Shown here in pieces: positions 10,196 through 21,172 of a stretch of 64,000 nt of DNA. The position numbers were made by a program, and so were the translations under genes. The DNA comes from Diplonema papillatum (Eukaryota; Euglenozoa; Diplonemea; Diplonemida; Diplonemidae): the NCBI GenBank assembly GCA_030068145.1, contig JAPJBO010000649.1, positions 1 through 64,000 of the forward strand, written 5' to 3'. The first letter of the stretch is position 1. Every line of letters begins with the position of its first letter. The notes beneath the pieces were generated by a model. That model was not told the origin of the DNA. It made no database searches and saw nothing but the letters and a program-made list of their open reading frames with translations.

Positions 10196-12700
10196 TCTAT
10201 TTCGATCACACTCTACAACGCTCTACTACCCGGCGTGGAAGGCCCGCGTCGCAACAGTTCGAAGGGCGTATGGCAGCAGAATCCGCGCATGGGGACCGAT
10301 CGGTATTGCGGCCGAGCATGCGAAAAAGCTCGGTATGCGATGGACGGAAGATTTCGACAACGCCGAGGACGAGGCAGGGAACGTGCTGGGGCTGGTGCGA
10401 CAAAGCAGGGGGGAGCGAGGGCACACGCTGAGAAGGGTGATTCGCGGCTGGCGACTAGGGGGGCTTGAGAAGAGGCGGGTAGACTTCGAAGATTACGTCG
10501 CGACGAATGCCTCAGTACGTGCTGGATTACTTTCAGAAGCTGCAAGAGTCGCTCCTTGCCTTGGGGTTCGATCTCCCGAGCGATGCACTGCTCCCAAGGA
10601 TGAAAAGGTGATTACAGACGGAGGCCTCTTCACGACGGCTAGTGAGTTGTACGCCTGTGGGGCCGTTGACGAGGTCATCATGGAGCCCGTGCATCGCCTG
10701 GGCTGCACCTTGCTGACAAAGCCGTCCAAACTGTCTAACGCTGACGGCTGCACGGGACGTTGCCGAGGTCGTGGCTGGGTCGGTGATGACGGAGTCACAT
10801 GCTGCCAAGCTGTGGGAAGGTGACGGGCTGTGCAGACGCTGTGTCGAGCCGACGGAGGAAACCCTGGGCCACATTTGGTGGCAATGCCGAGCATACGAAC
10901 GGATCCGAGTGCAACACCAGTATGCCGAAATTGTTGGCGCGGATCGCTCGACTTGGCCCCGTGCCTGCAAGAACACGGGATTCTGCCGAAGGGAAGTCGA
11001 GTCAACATCGAAGTGCACACTATCATGGCGGAAGTCATGCACGAGAGACGACGGCTGGAGAGAGAAGGAAGAGACCGACCCTTGGAGACAACTGCACCCT
11101 GACGACTGCCCCCCGCGCCGGCTGAATTTCGAAGCGATCGCTGACCGGGGACCTTCGCGGCGGTCGGAGGAGAGAGGTGGTTCCGGGCGCTGCAGTATTG
11201 GCTGGATGGGATGTGCTGATCGGTGGCGGGTGACGTCTCGACGGCAGAGCTCGCCATCGACTTCGGAGTATACACCGGATTGGACCTTCCAGGCAATGTC
11301 GTAGCAACGACGGACGGGACACCGTTGAGCATGCGTGCGAGGGTACTCGCAAGGCTTTTGAAAACCGTCGGGGATGCGCTGGAGCGAACGGCGACGAACC
11401 GCCTCTGCCGGGAAGGAAACTGGAGAAGATAGGGTCGCTGAGAACGGTGGGAGCCCCGCCGTGCCTCACGGGGTACGAGATGAGGCCAATCTTCCGTGGT
11501 GGTACGGAGACGATGGAAGTGCTCGAGACGCAGCTGACGACGGCTCGGCACGAGTTCAACGGCGAGGCGTGGGGGATGGATCTTTTCCCGACGTACGGGG
11601 GTGGAAGGGCGGAGCGTGCGGCGAGATGGGCGGTGTTCAACGACGCTACGGAGAAGAGGAAAGGCAAGAAGTCTGCAGTCGTCGGAGGGGATCCGTGGTA
11701 CGTGCCGGAAGGGGTTCCCCGACACGAAAAGTGGGGTGAGCGGGTGTGCCACGAGCCACCAAAAGGTGAAGTGCGACCTGCAAGCGCTGGGGCAAGTCGG
11801 TGGCGTGGTGCTGTAAGGCCCACCACAAGGAAGACGACGGCCTTGCGGTGAAGTTCTGCGCGCAGCACCGCCTGACGCAATGCGCGACGTGCAAGACGGT
11901 AGCAGGGTGCTGCCGCAACGGACACCACCGGTGCCTTGATCATGGCATGCCGACGTGTGCGCACTGCAGCCGGCTTGCGGACTTGCGGAGTCGAAGGCCC
12001 AAACTGTGCTGTCGGAAGGGGCATCACCGGGCGGCCGTGGCGAGAGGAGAAGAAGCAGCATCGAAGAAGAGGAAGGCGGAGCTGGAGGGCCCCGCGCCAG
12101 CGCCGAGACAGGCGAAGCGTGAGAACGTGGTGCTCGTTCTGCAAGAAGCAGAGGAAGGCGAGCGAGAACCCGCAACATCAACGCCGACATCAGCAGCGAA
12201 GGTCGGGAAGACGGCGCCAACGCCAGCGAAGAAGCGGCAATCGGACTCCGCGGCGAAGCCGGTACCAAAAAGACGCAAAGGACGCGTGGATGTGCCACGA
12301 CCATCGCCCAGGCGCCGAAAAGAAGCAGAAGTCGACGCGCAACCGATGAACCTCGACGAGCAATCGAAGAAGAAGCGAAGCACCAAACGCGCGCCTGAGC
12401 GCGACTATCAAGGCGAGCTAAAGAGGCGAAAGCATGACTAATCACGTGCGAAGAGATGGTAATCGTGGTAAACTTTCTTTTTGTTCCTTTTACGGCTATT
12501 CTCTCCTTTTATGCGTCTTTTGCTCTCTATTGCTGGGAATACCGGTATTCCTGGACTTTTGGTGCTGAAGGAAGGGATGAATCCGTTCACTTCACCCCCC
12601 ACGTGGCGCTCGAGATAACCGCGCCGTCGGCGATGCAGATTATCGCCACAGATTCTTTGCATTCTAATCCAAACGATTACACTCGATCAGGGGCTAGGTG
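10196..12700 (+). mobile_element. Family M non-LTR retrotransposon, 3' half, decayed
   Basis: In order there is a reverse-transcriptase C-terminal zinc motif at about 10790-10910 (LCRRCVEPTEETLGHIWWQC, the CxxC-xn-HxxxxC pattern typical of LINEs). Next is a block beginning RALQYWLDGMC and continuing ELAIDF and DLPGNVVATTDGTP (about 11180-11420). A Cys/His-rich and Lys-rich end follows (11740-12441), then a 3' tail with CGCCACAGATTCTTTGC. Compared with the copy at 23640, a TGG codon has become TGA near 11217 and frames change several times, so this copy is dead. The 5' limit is uncertain and no complete polymerase palm is seen. Confidence 0.7.
11752..12441 (+). CDS. LINE 3' protein segment with CCxxGHH zinc-like repeats and basic tail
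   Basis: The readable frame from about 11800 begins CCKAHH, followed by FCAQHRLTQCATC, CCRNGHHRCLDHG, TCAHC and CCRKGHH. About 130 Lys/Arg/Pro/Glu-rich residues follow, ending KRRKHD. The Cys/His spacing is the same as in the minus-strand element at 27220-28359 (CCRHHH, VCTEH, CGEC, CCRSGHHACRTHG, CQEC, CCSRGHH). These two and the piece at 50440 define one conserved domain. It presumably binds zinc and, with the basic tail, nucleic acid. The family is not one I can name. Upstream it should join the WYVPEG-VCHE block, but a frame change near 11765 breaks this. Confidence 0.6.
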
Positions 12701-12892
12701 AATTGGCTCATGAACTTCGTTGTCACAATCGAAATCAGAATACCCGTTTAAAAAACTTTGTAACTGGCGGTCTCCTCGGGTATGTCTAGGTATCTGAGGT
12801 TTACAGGTCCGCAACTTCCCACAGAGACAGGTGCTTAAACAGAAGAAGATCGAGCAGCTCGAAAGCAGCACCGAAGGACAAGTCCATGAGCT

Positions 12893-13146
12893 ACTACCCA
12901 GCCTTGGTAACGAGCCCATCGAGCTACTACCCAGCCTTGGTAACGAGCCCATCGACTTCTACCCAGCCTTGGTAACGAGCCCATCGACTACTACCCAGCC
13001 TTGGTAACGAGCCCATCGAGCTACTACCCAGCCTTGGTAACGAGCCCATCGATTACTACCCAGCCTTGGTAACGAGCCCATCGACTACTACCCAGCCTTG
13101 GTAACGAGCCCATCGACTACTACCCAGCCTTGGTAACGAGCCCATC
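12893..13146. repeat. Minisatellite, 32-33-bp unit, about 8 copies
   Basis: The unit is CTACTACCCAGCCTTGG plus TAACGAGCCCATCGA. It ends abruptly before CGCAAGCTCCACATCTCC. Open frames through it are artefacts. Confidence 0.95.
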
Positions 13147-13473
13147 GTCCTTCGCAAGCTCCACATCTCCCGAGGCTGATCGCATAGTGACAGAGAGGTT
13201 GAAAAGTGGGGGGGAGATTTAGATTGTCTGACACCGGTGAGTGTGTCAGAGATAGAGCTGCGTCCAGTTCTCAATCGATCGCCTCTACTGGGGGGAGGGA
13301 TGATCGAGACATCTGGCCTATTCGGGATCGTCCAAGCTTCGAATACTACCCGCAGGCTGCTTTCTATTTGCTCGGATCGTTCAGGTTGAGGGCAAAAATG
13401 AAGCACGCTGTGTGTACGAGTCAAAAAAGCGACCGAGAAGGTCGGTAATGAAGGAACCACGAGCGCTTCATAC
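13147..13473. other. Presumed intron or intergenic sequence
   Basis: Lies downstream, on the transcribed strand, of the exon at 13474-13610. No motif or acceptor could be assigned. Confidence 0.35.
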
Positions 13474-13610
13474 GAGATGGTCAGTGGGATTGCAGCCGTG
13501 TTTCCTGGCTTCGGGAAATTGCGCTGCGGCCGCGGGCTTGGATCCTGCGCTTTCGAGCCTTTGATGAACGCCGCCAGGTCGCCGGCTGTCTGCAACCGCG
13601 TGAACGACAT
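13474..13610 (-). CDS. Possible first coding exon of an unknown gene
   Basis: ATG at 13610 opens MSFTRLQTAGDLAAFIKGSK, then AQDPSPRPQRNFPKPGN and AAIPLTI. A good donor (CTC then GTATGA) ends the exon at 13474. The segment is GC-rich and Ala/Arg/Pro-rich like other exons, and it is on the common gene strand. A SINE-like C fragment lies just upstream. The frame stays open past the donor into the minisatellite, which argues that openness alone means little. No downstream exon was found. Confidence 0.35.
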
Positions 13611-13629
13611 GGTTCCTCCTGTGGTTTCT

Positions 13630-13735
13630 CTGCTTCTTTTGTGTAAGCACCTGCTTTGAAGGAGATACTCGAGGAGGCCGTCAGTTGCAAGATCTCGTGA
13701 GACTGGGTTCAGTTGTAGGTGCAAGCGTCACACAG
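13630..13735 (-). mobile_element. SINE-like family C, partial
   Basis: GTGTAAGCACCTGCTTTG, GAGATACTCGAGGAGG and CAGTTGCAAGATC are the reverse complement of the 3' part of the copies at 29150 and 40465. Confidence 0.6.
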
Positions 13736-14459
13736 AAAGTGACGTGGCTCTTCTTTGCACAGCCGTTTGCTTGCGTGTTTGTGTGCCATCGGGTGCAGGC
13801 ATACAGGTCGACCACCGATGTTACTGTGGGAGAGAGTGGCTTAAAAGCAATGATACAACATCAGGCGAGGTTGGAACAGGATGGTGCGTTCGATGGACCT
13901 TGAATGTGGCGATTTCCCAATCGTGATTCACACTCCTCAGTGTGGATTGATGAGCATACTTTCGAACCCCCCAACCCCAAGTTTGCTCGGAGGAAGCTCT
14001 CACCGACCTCCTGTTGGAGATCCGGATTGGGCATTTCACGCTGACAGCACGACTGGGCTGGTTCTGCCCACCTATTTATTCAGAGTTATATGTTTTCAGC
14101 AGAAACCTTCGGGCTCCCTGTCCGTTGTTTGGTCGTTTGACTTCTTCGTCGAGTTGGTTCGTCCCGGCACTGCTTTGTCTTGTGTTTGAGCCAGCCATGC
14201 TACCAAAGCTGCCATCGAGTTCTTTGGGGCAACCCCGTCGTAAGGGCAGCCCTCCGCGGCGCAGCAGGCAAACTTACGAATCGGCACAAAGAGCTCTGGT
14301 CACGTGACTGGGCGGGCATGTTGTTGTAGTGCTAAAACGGAAAAGCAGCCGTGCATTTTTTCTTCCCTTGAGAACGCTGCGCGTATGGATGGGGAGGGTC
14401 AAACCAGATGAAGGGGAGGGGGGGGACGCGGCTGGTCTTTGATCCACATACGGGTGCGC
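13736..14459. other. Stretch without recognised gene
   Basis: Short frames on both strands lack motifs; no repeat-family member seen. Confidence 0.4.
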
Positions 14460-14745
14460 GTCTGAGCGCAACTTTCTGACGCAACGGGCGCGGTGAAGAC
14501 GCTCGAATCTCTCGCCCTGCTTTTTCGATGCCTTCTCCGCTTGATTGGTGCGCCAGGCCCAAAATGTATTGACGACAGCTGCTGACAGTCCTTGGAGCGC
14601 AACTTTCTGACGCAACGGGCGCGGTGAAGACGCTCGAATCTCTCGCCCTGCTTTTCGATGCCTTCTTTCGCTTGATTGGTGCGCCAGACGGAAATGTTTT
14701 GACGACACTTGCTGACAGTCCTTGGAGCGTAACCTTGAAGGCTGC
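14460..14745. repeat. Tandem duplication of about 125 bp (two and a part copies)
   Basis: GCAACTTTCTGACGCAACGG, GAAGACGCTCGAATCTCTCG, CTTGATTGGTGCGCCAG and GCTGACAGTCCTTGGAGCG recur at about 14466, 14596 and 14722 (the last starts only). It is GC-rich but I see no convincing frame. Confidence 0.85.
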
Positions 14746-14874
14746 GCGGGTTTCTAGTCCCAGAAAAACAAACAAACTAAAGAAAAAGGCGCTGAGTACG
14801 CGATGTTGCCAGGCCTCTCCAGTGTGTCTGTCGCAGTCGCCATGGGTATCCACGGATTATGAGTACCATCCTGA

Positions 14875-14935
14875 TATTTCGCAACTGGCAGCCTCCTCAA
14901 GTATCTCCTGCAAAAGCAGGTGCTTTTGCAATCGC
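14875..14935 (+). mobile_element. SINE-like family C, 3' fragment
   Basis: CGCAACTGGCAGCCTCCTCA, GTATCTCCTGCAAAAGCAGG and TGCTTTTGCAA match the last 60 bp of longer copies. Confidence 0.6.
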
Positions 14936-15005
14936 GGTCTTTTTTGTTTCTCCACTTCCGATGTGAACGCACGCGGGAAGTGGCAACAGCTGATGAGCTG
15001 GACAA

Positions 15006-15075
15006 CCAGTGGTCGAACTGCCTGCCCCATGGGCAGACCACTGTAAAACGAGTGGTCGAACAGTGGTCAGCGCCG
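15006..15075. repeat. GTGGTC element containing a monomer of the 22-bp satellite
   Basis: AACCAGTGGTCGAACTG, CCCCATGGGCAGACC, ACTGTAAAACGAGTGGTCG and AACAGTGGTCAGC. The inner piece is one unit of the 17643-19930 array outside that array, in a palindrome-rich context. Related sequence lies at 10128-10183 and 20128-20165. Confidence 0.75.
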
Positions 15076-15241
15076 GTCAACTCCGAACTGAATGGCGTCA
15101 TAAAATGAGGTCGGGGCATTGTGCATCAGACAGCCCGCCAAACAGGCCCCAACAAGGGGGTCCACCGACACTGGTGCAAACAGGATGGGCTTTATTCCGC
15201 GCAGGGATTACCCACAACTGAGATCTAACACTGGTGTAAGT

Positions 15242-15436
15242 GAGCCGGTCCGTCCCCTCTTGATAGACCGTGATAGACCGAAGAATGTTGAAGTATGGCT
15301 AATACAGCACCGGGCAATTCGATGCAGCTCTAGGGACTAGGGATGGACCTGATAGACCGTGGTGGACCGTGATTCACTGTGATAAACAGCGGCAGGCACT
15401 TCGATGCAGGTTCGAGAGATAGGGACGGACCGGCTC
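15242..15436 (+). mobile_element. MITE with 16-bp perfect terminal inverted repeats
   Basis: Ends TGAGCCGGTCCGTCCC and GGGACGGACCGGCTCA are exact inverted matches. It is about 195 bp and non-coding, with internal TGATAGACCG repeats and GATAAACAGCGGCAGGCA. GGTGTAAG and GGTGCAAG flank it. It would be mobilised in trans by a DNA transposase not present here. Confidence 0.9.
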
Positions 15437-15439
15437 AGG

Positions 15440-16305
15440 TGCAAGCAGGCTCAGGGGGGCACAGGAAGGTGCCCAAATCGAATCCAGCCAGACAAACGGC
15501 AGAAGTATGCGAGTCCACGCGGATACAGCAGCGGTGTTCAGGATCTGCGAACGCTTGAAAAGGGCAAGTGATTTATGTTCCCGACTTTTTTTTTCTTGAC
15601 GGACGACCAACAGCAGCCGGTCGCGGAACGGGAAACCGTACGTTCGGGGGGGCCTGCACCTCGCCTTCAAATGGCAGCATGAATACTTCTGCAAAAAGCA
15701 ATCGAGACGTCGGTGTGTGTGGTGGACCTGGAGGACCCTGTGTTGTAGCCTGGTCTAACAGGGCTGCGATGCTGGCTCGCGTGTGGTGACCCCTGGTCTT
15801 AGAACTTTGGAGCTCCGCAAGAGGATCGGCAACGTCTCGATTTATTGGGGTTTGCACACGAATGAACACAGTGCTCGCGCGACACGCACGGGCGCGGTTC
15901 TGACCCACCCAACGCCTGGAAGTTTGCAACACAGCATGCGCTTGCCTTCAGATTTCCAGCCACGCTTTCTCAGTAAAAAGGGCCTCTTGGCATCGTCTAC
16001 ACTATGCTACCTTCGACGGGTCCTGACGTACCCGTCGAAGGAGATGACAGCGATCGAGAGCGTTGGTTGTGTTCAAAAAGGCGTTCGAGCTGGCGCAGAG
16101 GTTCCCGTCAAAGGCCGAAGACAGGGACACCGATGCCGGCCTCCGCTCCAAGAACTTGCTGACGAAGTTCGGGACGCGACGAATGCGGTATGTTCTCTGA
16201 CACACGGGCCTGACCTTCCCAGCGGCTACGGAGCCCCGGCACTGTACGATGTCATCACGCCGCCAACACTATCAAAACGCTAGCTGTCCGAGAGGAAGTG
16301 GTGGT
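15440..16305. other. Stretch without recognised gene
   Basis: No exon-like conservation, repeat-family member or RNA gene supported. CTACCTTCGACGGG and its inverted form CCCGTCGAAGGAG occur near 16010-16040, a modest hairpin. Confidence 0.35.
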
Positions 16306-16308
16306 GGG

Positions 16309-16510
16309 TTTCAATCCTTGAAACCACGGACACGCAAGCGCGGAAACCTGAGTGTCGGCAGACAAAAAATGTGGGCGTGTGCTACACGACGACCTTCCGC
16401 AGCAGGTGCCGGAGCTGTCTTTGTCCTCCATGCCGCTGGAGAGCGCGGTGTCGTACAACTTCTTGCAGAGATTCGTCGCGTATCGGTCGCCCTTCAACGC
16501 GAATTTTAGC
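16309..16510 (-). pseudogene. Partial copy of PPR exon 2 end plus family E
   Basis: The minus strand reads LKGDRYATNLCKKLYDTALS and SGMEDKD, a near copy of the end of exon 2 at 16705-16840. A one-base slip follows and changes the frame at the RHLLRK position. On its low-coordinate side is the same family E tail that adjoins the real donor. It appears to be a tandem duplication of exon end plus intron start. Confidence 0.75.
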
Positions 16511-16564
16511 GCTTAGACTTGCTTGTCCACGGTTGAGAAAAAGGAGATGGAGCGGGGAGATTGC

Positions 16565-16704
16565 AAGATACGTGCCCAACGCGGCTTTGGCCCCGTCTGC
16601 GCCGTGCTTCGGTCTTTCAACCCACGGACACGCAACGGCGGGCGATCGTCAGCGCGGAAACATGAGTGTCGGCAGACAGGACAGCGTGAGTGCTACAAGA
16701 CAAC
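16565..16704 (+). repeat. Family E repeat adjoining the PPR exon 2 donor
   Basis: CCCACGGACACGCAACGG, GAGTGTCGGCAGACAGGAC and the following bases run directly to the GT of the donor at 16703-16704 (minus strand). Family E therefore forms the start of this intron. Confidence 0.7.
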
Positions 16705-19700
16705 CTTTCGCAGCAGGTGCCGGATGCTGTCTTTGTCCTCCATCCCGCTGGAGAGCGCGGTATCGTACAACTTCTTGCAGAGGTCCGTCGCGTACCGGTC
16801 GCCCTTCAACGCGAAGGGCGCGGCCGTCTGCGCCACGGTGGTGAACACCCTCGACCCGCCCTCGATGGGCAACCCGCTCGAGGTGAACCGGTCGATGGTC
16901 CGGCCAGCGCCCTGCAGGTCGTGCGTGGTGTTGAAGGCGCTCGCCAAACCCTCGTAGCAAGCCTCGTCGGCCTGCTCCTTCTTCTCCGCCATGCGGACCA
17001 CCTGGTCGGACCCGACGGCGTCCCCTTGGTGCGCGCACGCGTACGACAACGCGCCGTGCACGTCGGCGCCCTGCGCCTGCCCGAAGCCGGACCTCTCCAT
17101 GCGCTGCAGCACCTGCCACGCCTTCCTTCCCCCCAGGCTCCCCCTCGCGACGCTCACGTACGACTTCCGGTCGATCGACCCGCCGAAGCCCAGCTCCGGC
17201 GCCTTTTCGAGCAGCGCCCGCGCGAAGGCGTTGGCCGCGGGCGCCGAGGACAGCGTCGAAAAGGTGGCCTCGACGACGTTCGCCGCCGGCGCCCGCGCGG
17301 CGGCGGGCGTGCTCCCCCCGGCCGCCGTCGAACCCGAAGCCGAAACTGACGGCTCGACCGGGACGAAGTCCTCGGGGTGGGCCGCAAAAAACCGGAGCGC
17401 CTGCAGGGCGAGGCTGTGCTGGCCGGTGCGCGCGTAGGCTCCGACGATTTCTCCTGCGTGGGAGGGTTGTGGTTGGGGGTCTGGTACTAGGGAGACTGGA
17501 GAGAAGCAGGAATAAGTGTGAAATCGGAGGGTTCGCCTGCAGGACCTTTTTTAAGAGTGAAAGTTCGCTTGAAACTCCGGGGTTTTAAAGCCTCCGTGTG
17601 ACCTTTTTTGTGATTCTGCAGATGCTGCGAGCTGCATTCGTAGTAAAACGAGTGGTCGGCCTCTGTAAAACGAGTGGTCGGCCACTGTAAAACGAGTGGT
17701 CGGCCACTGTAAAACGAGTGGTCGGCCACTGTAAAACGAGTGGTCGGCCACTGTAAAACGAGTGGTCGGCCTCTGTAAAACGAGTGGTCGGCCTCTGTAA
17801 AACGAGTGGTCGGCCTCTGTAAAACGAGTGGTCGGCCTCTGTAAAACGAGTGGTCGGCCTCTGTAAAACGAGTGGTCGGCCTCTGTAAAACGAGTGGTCG
17901 GCCTCTGTAAAACGAGTGGTCGGCCACTGTAAAACGAGTGGTCGGCCTCTGTAAAACGAGTGGTCGGCCTCTGTAAAACGAGTGGTCGGCCACTGTAAAA
18001 CGAGTGGTCGGCCTCTGTAAAACGAGTGGTCGGCCTCTGTAAAACGAGTGGTCGGCCACTGTAAAACGAGTGGTCGGCCTCTGTAAAACGAGTGGTCGGC
18101 CTCTGTAAAACGAGTGGTCGGCCACTGTAAAACGAGTGGTCGGCCTCTGTAAAACGAGTGGTCGGCCTCTGTAAAACGAGTGGTCGGCCACTGTAAAACG
18201 AGTGGTCGGCCACTGTAAAACGAGTGGTCGGCCTCTGTAAAACGAGTGGTCGGCCTCTGTAAAACGAGTGGTCGGCCTCTGTAAAACGAGTGGTCGGCCT
18301 CTGTAAAACGAGTGGTCGGCCTCTGTAAAACGAGTGGTCGGCCTCTGTAAAACGAGTGGTCGGCCACTGTAAAACGAGTGGTCGGCCTCTGTAAAACGAG
18401 TGGTCGGCCTCTGTAAAACGAGTGGTCGGCCACTGTAAAACGAGTGGTCGGCCTCTGTAAAACGAGTGGTCGGCCTCTGTAAAACGAGTGGTCGGCCACT
18501 GTAAAACGAGTGGTCGGCCTCTGTAAAACGAGTGGTCGGCCACTGTAAAACGAGTGGTCGGCCTCTGTAAAACGAGTGGTCGGCCACTGTAAAACGAGTG
18601 GTCGGCCTCTGTAAAACGAGTGGTCGGCCACTGTAAAACGAGTGGTCGGCCTCTGTAAAACGAGTGGTCGGCCTCTGTAAAACGAGTGGTCGGCCACTGT
18701 AAAACGAGTGGTCGGCCTCTGTAAAACGAGTGGTCGGCCTCTGTAAAACGAGTGGTCGGCCTCTGTAAAACGAGTGGTCGGCCTCTGTAAAACGAGTGGT
18801 CGGCCACTGTAAAACGAGTGGTCGGCCTCTGTAAAACGAGTGGTCGGCCACTGTAAAACGAGTGGTCGGCCTCTGTAAAACGAGTGGTCGGCCTCTGTAA
18901 AACGAGTGGTCGGCCTCTGTAAAACGAGTGGTCGGCCTCTGTAAAACGAGTGGTCGGCCACTGTAAAACGAGTGGTCGGCCACTGTAAAACGAGTGGTCG
19001 GCCTCTGTAAAACGAGTGGTCGGCCTCTGTAAAACGAGTGGTCGGCCTCTGTAAAACGAGTGGTCGGCCTCTGTAAAACGAGTGGTCGGCCTCTGTAAAA
19101 CGAGTGGTCGGCCTCTGTAAAACGAGTGGTCGGCCTCTGTAAAACGAGTGGTCGGCCTCTGTAAAACGAGTGGTCGGCCTCTGTAAAACGAGTGGTCGGC
19201 CTCTGTAAAACGAGTGGTCGGCCTCTGTAAAACGAGTGGTCGGCCTCTGTAAAACGAGTGGTCGGCCTCTGTAAAACGAGTGGTCGGCCTCTGTAAAACG
19301 AGTGGTCGGCCTCTGTAAAACGAGTGGTCGGCCTCTGTAAAACGAGTGGTCGGCCTCTGTAAAACGAGTGGTCGGCCTCTGTAAAACGAGTGGTCGGCCT
19401 CTGTAAAACGAGTGGTCGGCCTCTGTAAAACGAGTGGTCGGCCTCTGTAAAACGAGTGGTCGGCCTCTGTAAAACGAGTGGTCGGCCTCTGTAAAACGAG
19501 TGGTCGGCCTCTGTAAAACGAGTGGTCGGCCTCTGTAAAACGAGTGGTCGGCCTCTGTAAAACGAGTGGTCGGCCTCTGTAAAACGAGTGGTCGGCCTCT
19601 GTAAAACGAGTGGTCGGCCTCTGTAAAACGAGTGGTCGGCCTCTGTAAAACGAGTGGTCGGCCTCTGTAAAACGAGTGGTCGGCCTCTGTAAAACGAGTG

Positions 19701-21172
19701 GTCGGCCTCTGTAAAACGAGTGGTCGGCCTCTGTAAAACGAGTGGTCGGCCTCTGTAAAACGAGTGGTCGGCCACTGTAAAACGAGTGGTCGGCCTCTGT
19801 AAAACGAGTGGTTGGCCTCTGTAAAACGAGTGGTCGGCCTCTGTAAAACGAGTGGTCGGCCTCTGTAAAACGAGTGGTCGGCCTCTGTAAAACGAGTGGT
19901 CGGCCACTGTAAAACGAGTGGTCGACCACTGGTCGGACCCGACGGCGTCCCCTTGGTGCGCGCACGCGTACGACAACGCGCCGTGCACGTCGGCGCCCTG
20001 CGCCTGCCCAAAGCCGGACCTCTCCATGCGCTGCAGCACCTGCCGCGCCTCCCTTCCCCCCACCGGTGGTCGACCACTGTGGACCACGGGGCAAGACTAG
20101 AGCACCCGACCACTTGCTTTACACAGGTCGCCCATGGGCTAGGCAGTGGTCGACGACTGGTCGGGTACAAGCCCGGAAGAAGAGTTAGTTGTCGACAACT
20201 TGATTGAGCCGGTCCATCCCTACCTCTTGGAACTCTGCCTGCCGCTGTTTATCTCAGTGAATCGCGGTCCACCACGGTCTATCAGGTCCATCCCTATCCC
20301 CTAGAGCTGCATCGAATAGCTCAGAGCTGCTTTCTTCGGTCTATCACGGTCTATCAAGAGGGGATGGACCGGCTTATTGATTGTGTTGTCATTCAGATGC
20401 AAATCTAAAGCCGCCCGCGTCAAATATTTTGTCAAGCGCCATGAAGGCAGGCGAGAGAGCACTTCTTGTTAAGCAGCGGCTGCCAAAACTTGCCGTGACC
20501 TATGATCGAAGCAAGAGGAAAAGAGAACGAAATTGTCTAAAAGAGAATGGGGGGTAGACGATATTTTTTGACCCTCGTAGCTCGCTGGCGCGTCAGGCGG
20601 ATGCTGAGGAAGAAGTGTGAAAACGGGAAGAGCGGAGCAATACCGGCGGCGTCAGGCAACATCTTCACGTGCGTCTCCTGCATTTTCTCGACTGCGTTGG
20701 CGGCGTCTTCGATGGCGCCGATGCGACAGAGGACGGCCACGAGGGTCGAGTATGTCTTCGGGCCCACCTGCCCCTTCGCTTCGGCGAGGAGCAGAAAGTA
20801 CTCCCAAAAGTCGCTCGCGACCGAGCTGGGGTCACGCGCCGCGCCGGCCAGCACGGCCTTCCGGTACCTGCCCAGCAGGAACTTCGCGCACTGATCGTCG
20901 GACCACGCCCGGAACGTGCTGCCGGCCGTCGCCGGCGCCCGCTGGCCCTGGCCCCGCTTGGGGCCGCGGTCGCTGCGGTTGGGCGGCAGCGGCGGCGGCG
21001 TCCCGACGGTCCATTCGGGGCCTTCGTCCTTCGCGGCACGCTGCCCCACCGCCGCGGGCGCCGCCGGCGGAGCTGCCATCGGGGCTGCCGGCGCGGCGGC
21101 CGGCTGGCTCTGCACCTTCGCCGCTGCCCACGGCATGCGGCCGGACGCCCCGCGCAGGACGACGCGGCTCAT
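16705..21172 (-). CDS. PPR-like helical-repeat protein, two exons seen (21172-20644, 17453-16705)
   Basis: Exon 1 starts at ATG 21172 (MSRVVLRGAS), has an Ala/Pro-rich linker, then FRAWSDDQCAKFLLGRYRKA and KTYSTLVAVLCRIGAIEDAA before the donor G|GTATTG. The acceptor CCCACGCAG opens exon 2. The join is in frame and reads LPDAAGEIVGAYARTGQHSL, then SYVSVARGSLGG, HGALSYACAHQGDA, YEGLASAFNTTHDL and RYATDLCKKLYDTALSSGME, with donor AAG|GTTGTC. Paired helices of about 35 residues with the Tyr-Ser-xx-Ile/Val rhythm fit pentatricopeptide-type proteins, which bind organellar RNA. Matches to the consensus are loose. At least 425 residues are visible; the 3' exons are not found. The 3.2-kb intron holds a satellite, a MITE, family F and a copy of exon 2 sequence. 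Confidence 0.7.
17545..17602 (+). mobile_element. Family A element before the PPR exon 2 acceptor
   Basis: AGAGTGAAAGTTCGCTTGAA, ACTCCGGGGTTTTAAAG and CTCCGTGTGACC. On the transcribed strand it lies about 90 bases upstream of the acceptor at 17454-17455. Confidence 0.8.
17643..19930. repeat. 22-bp satellite, 104 units, no net indel
   Basis: The unit GTAAAACGAGTGGTCGGCCT followed by CT. First and last GTAAAA starts are 17643 and 19909, exactly 103 periods apart. Nearly all variation is one position (CCTCT or CCACT). T,T,A triplets form a 66-bp higher-order period at about 17890-18180 and again near 18361-18490. A block from about 19005 to 19770 is wholly the T type. Since 22 is one more than a multiple of three and the unit has no stop on the minus strand, all three minus frames stay open for about 850 codons. 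These frames are not genes. Confidence 0.97.
19924..20066 (-). pseudogene. Intronic partial copy of PPR exon 2
   Basis: About 140 bp nearly identical to exon 2 at 16995-17135, including the segment encoding SYACAHQGDAVGSDQ and GRKAWQVLQRMERSGFGQAQ (here REARQVL). It is bounded on both sides by GTGGTCGACCACTG, the palindromic relative of the satellite unit. It has no acceptor of its own. Confidence 0.85.
20185..20545 (+). repeat. Family F repeat interrupted by a MITE
   Basis: GTTGTCGACAACTT is separated from TGTTGTCATTCAGATGCAAA by the MITE at 20203-20376. The remainder (AAAGCCGCCCGCG, GTTAAGCAGCGGCTGCC, CTTGCCGTGACC) matches 5226-5335, with about 45 extra bases near 20430. It runs almost to the PPR exon 1 donor at 20643. 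Confidence 0.8.
20203..20376 (-). mobile_element. MITE inserted in family F
   Basis: Ends TGAGCCGGTCCATCCC and GGGATGGACCGGCTTA are inverted. TTGAT lies on both sides as a likely 5-bp target duplication. The interior is the reverse complement of the 15242 copy. Confidence 0.88.

Noticed and set aside
12450..12612. A 160-bp insertion with GAGAT target duplication in the LINE M tail
   Set aside because: The copy at 7690 also contains part of this segment, so it belongs to the element and the 24410 copy has a deletion.
17643..19930. CRISPR-like array
   Set aside because: Units are contiguous with no unique spacers, and the context is eukaryotic introns.
17487..20170. Three long minus-strand frames of 847-866 codons repeating RFTEADHSFYRGRPLVLQ
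   Set aside because: They are produced by a 22-bp unit without stops; all three frames give the same peptide. No independent coding evidence, and the array lies in a PPR intron.
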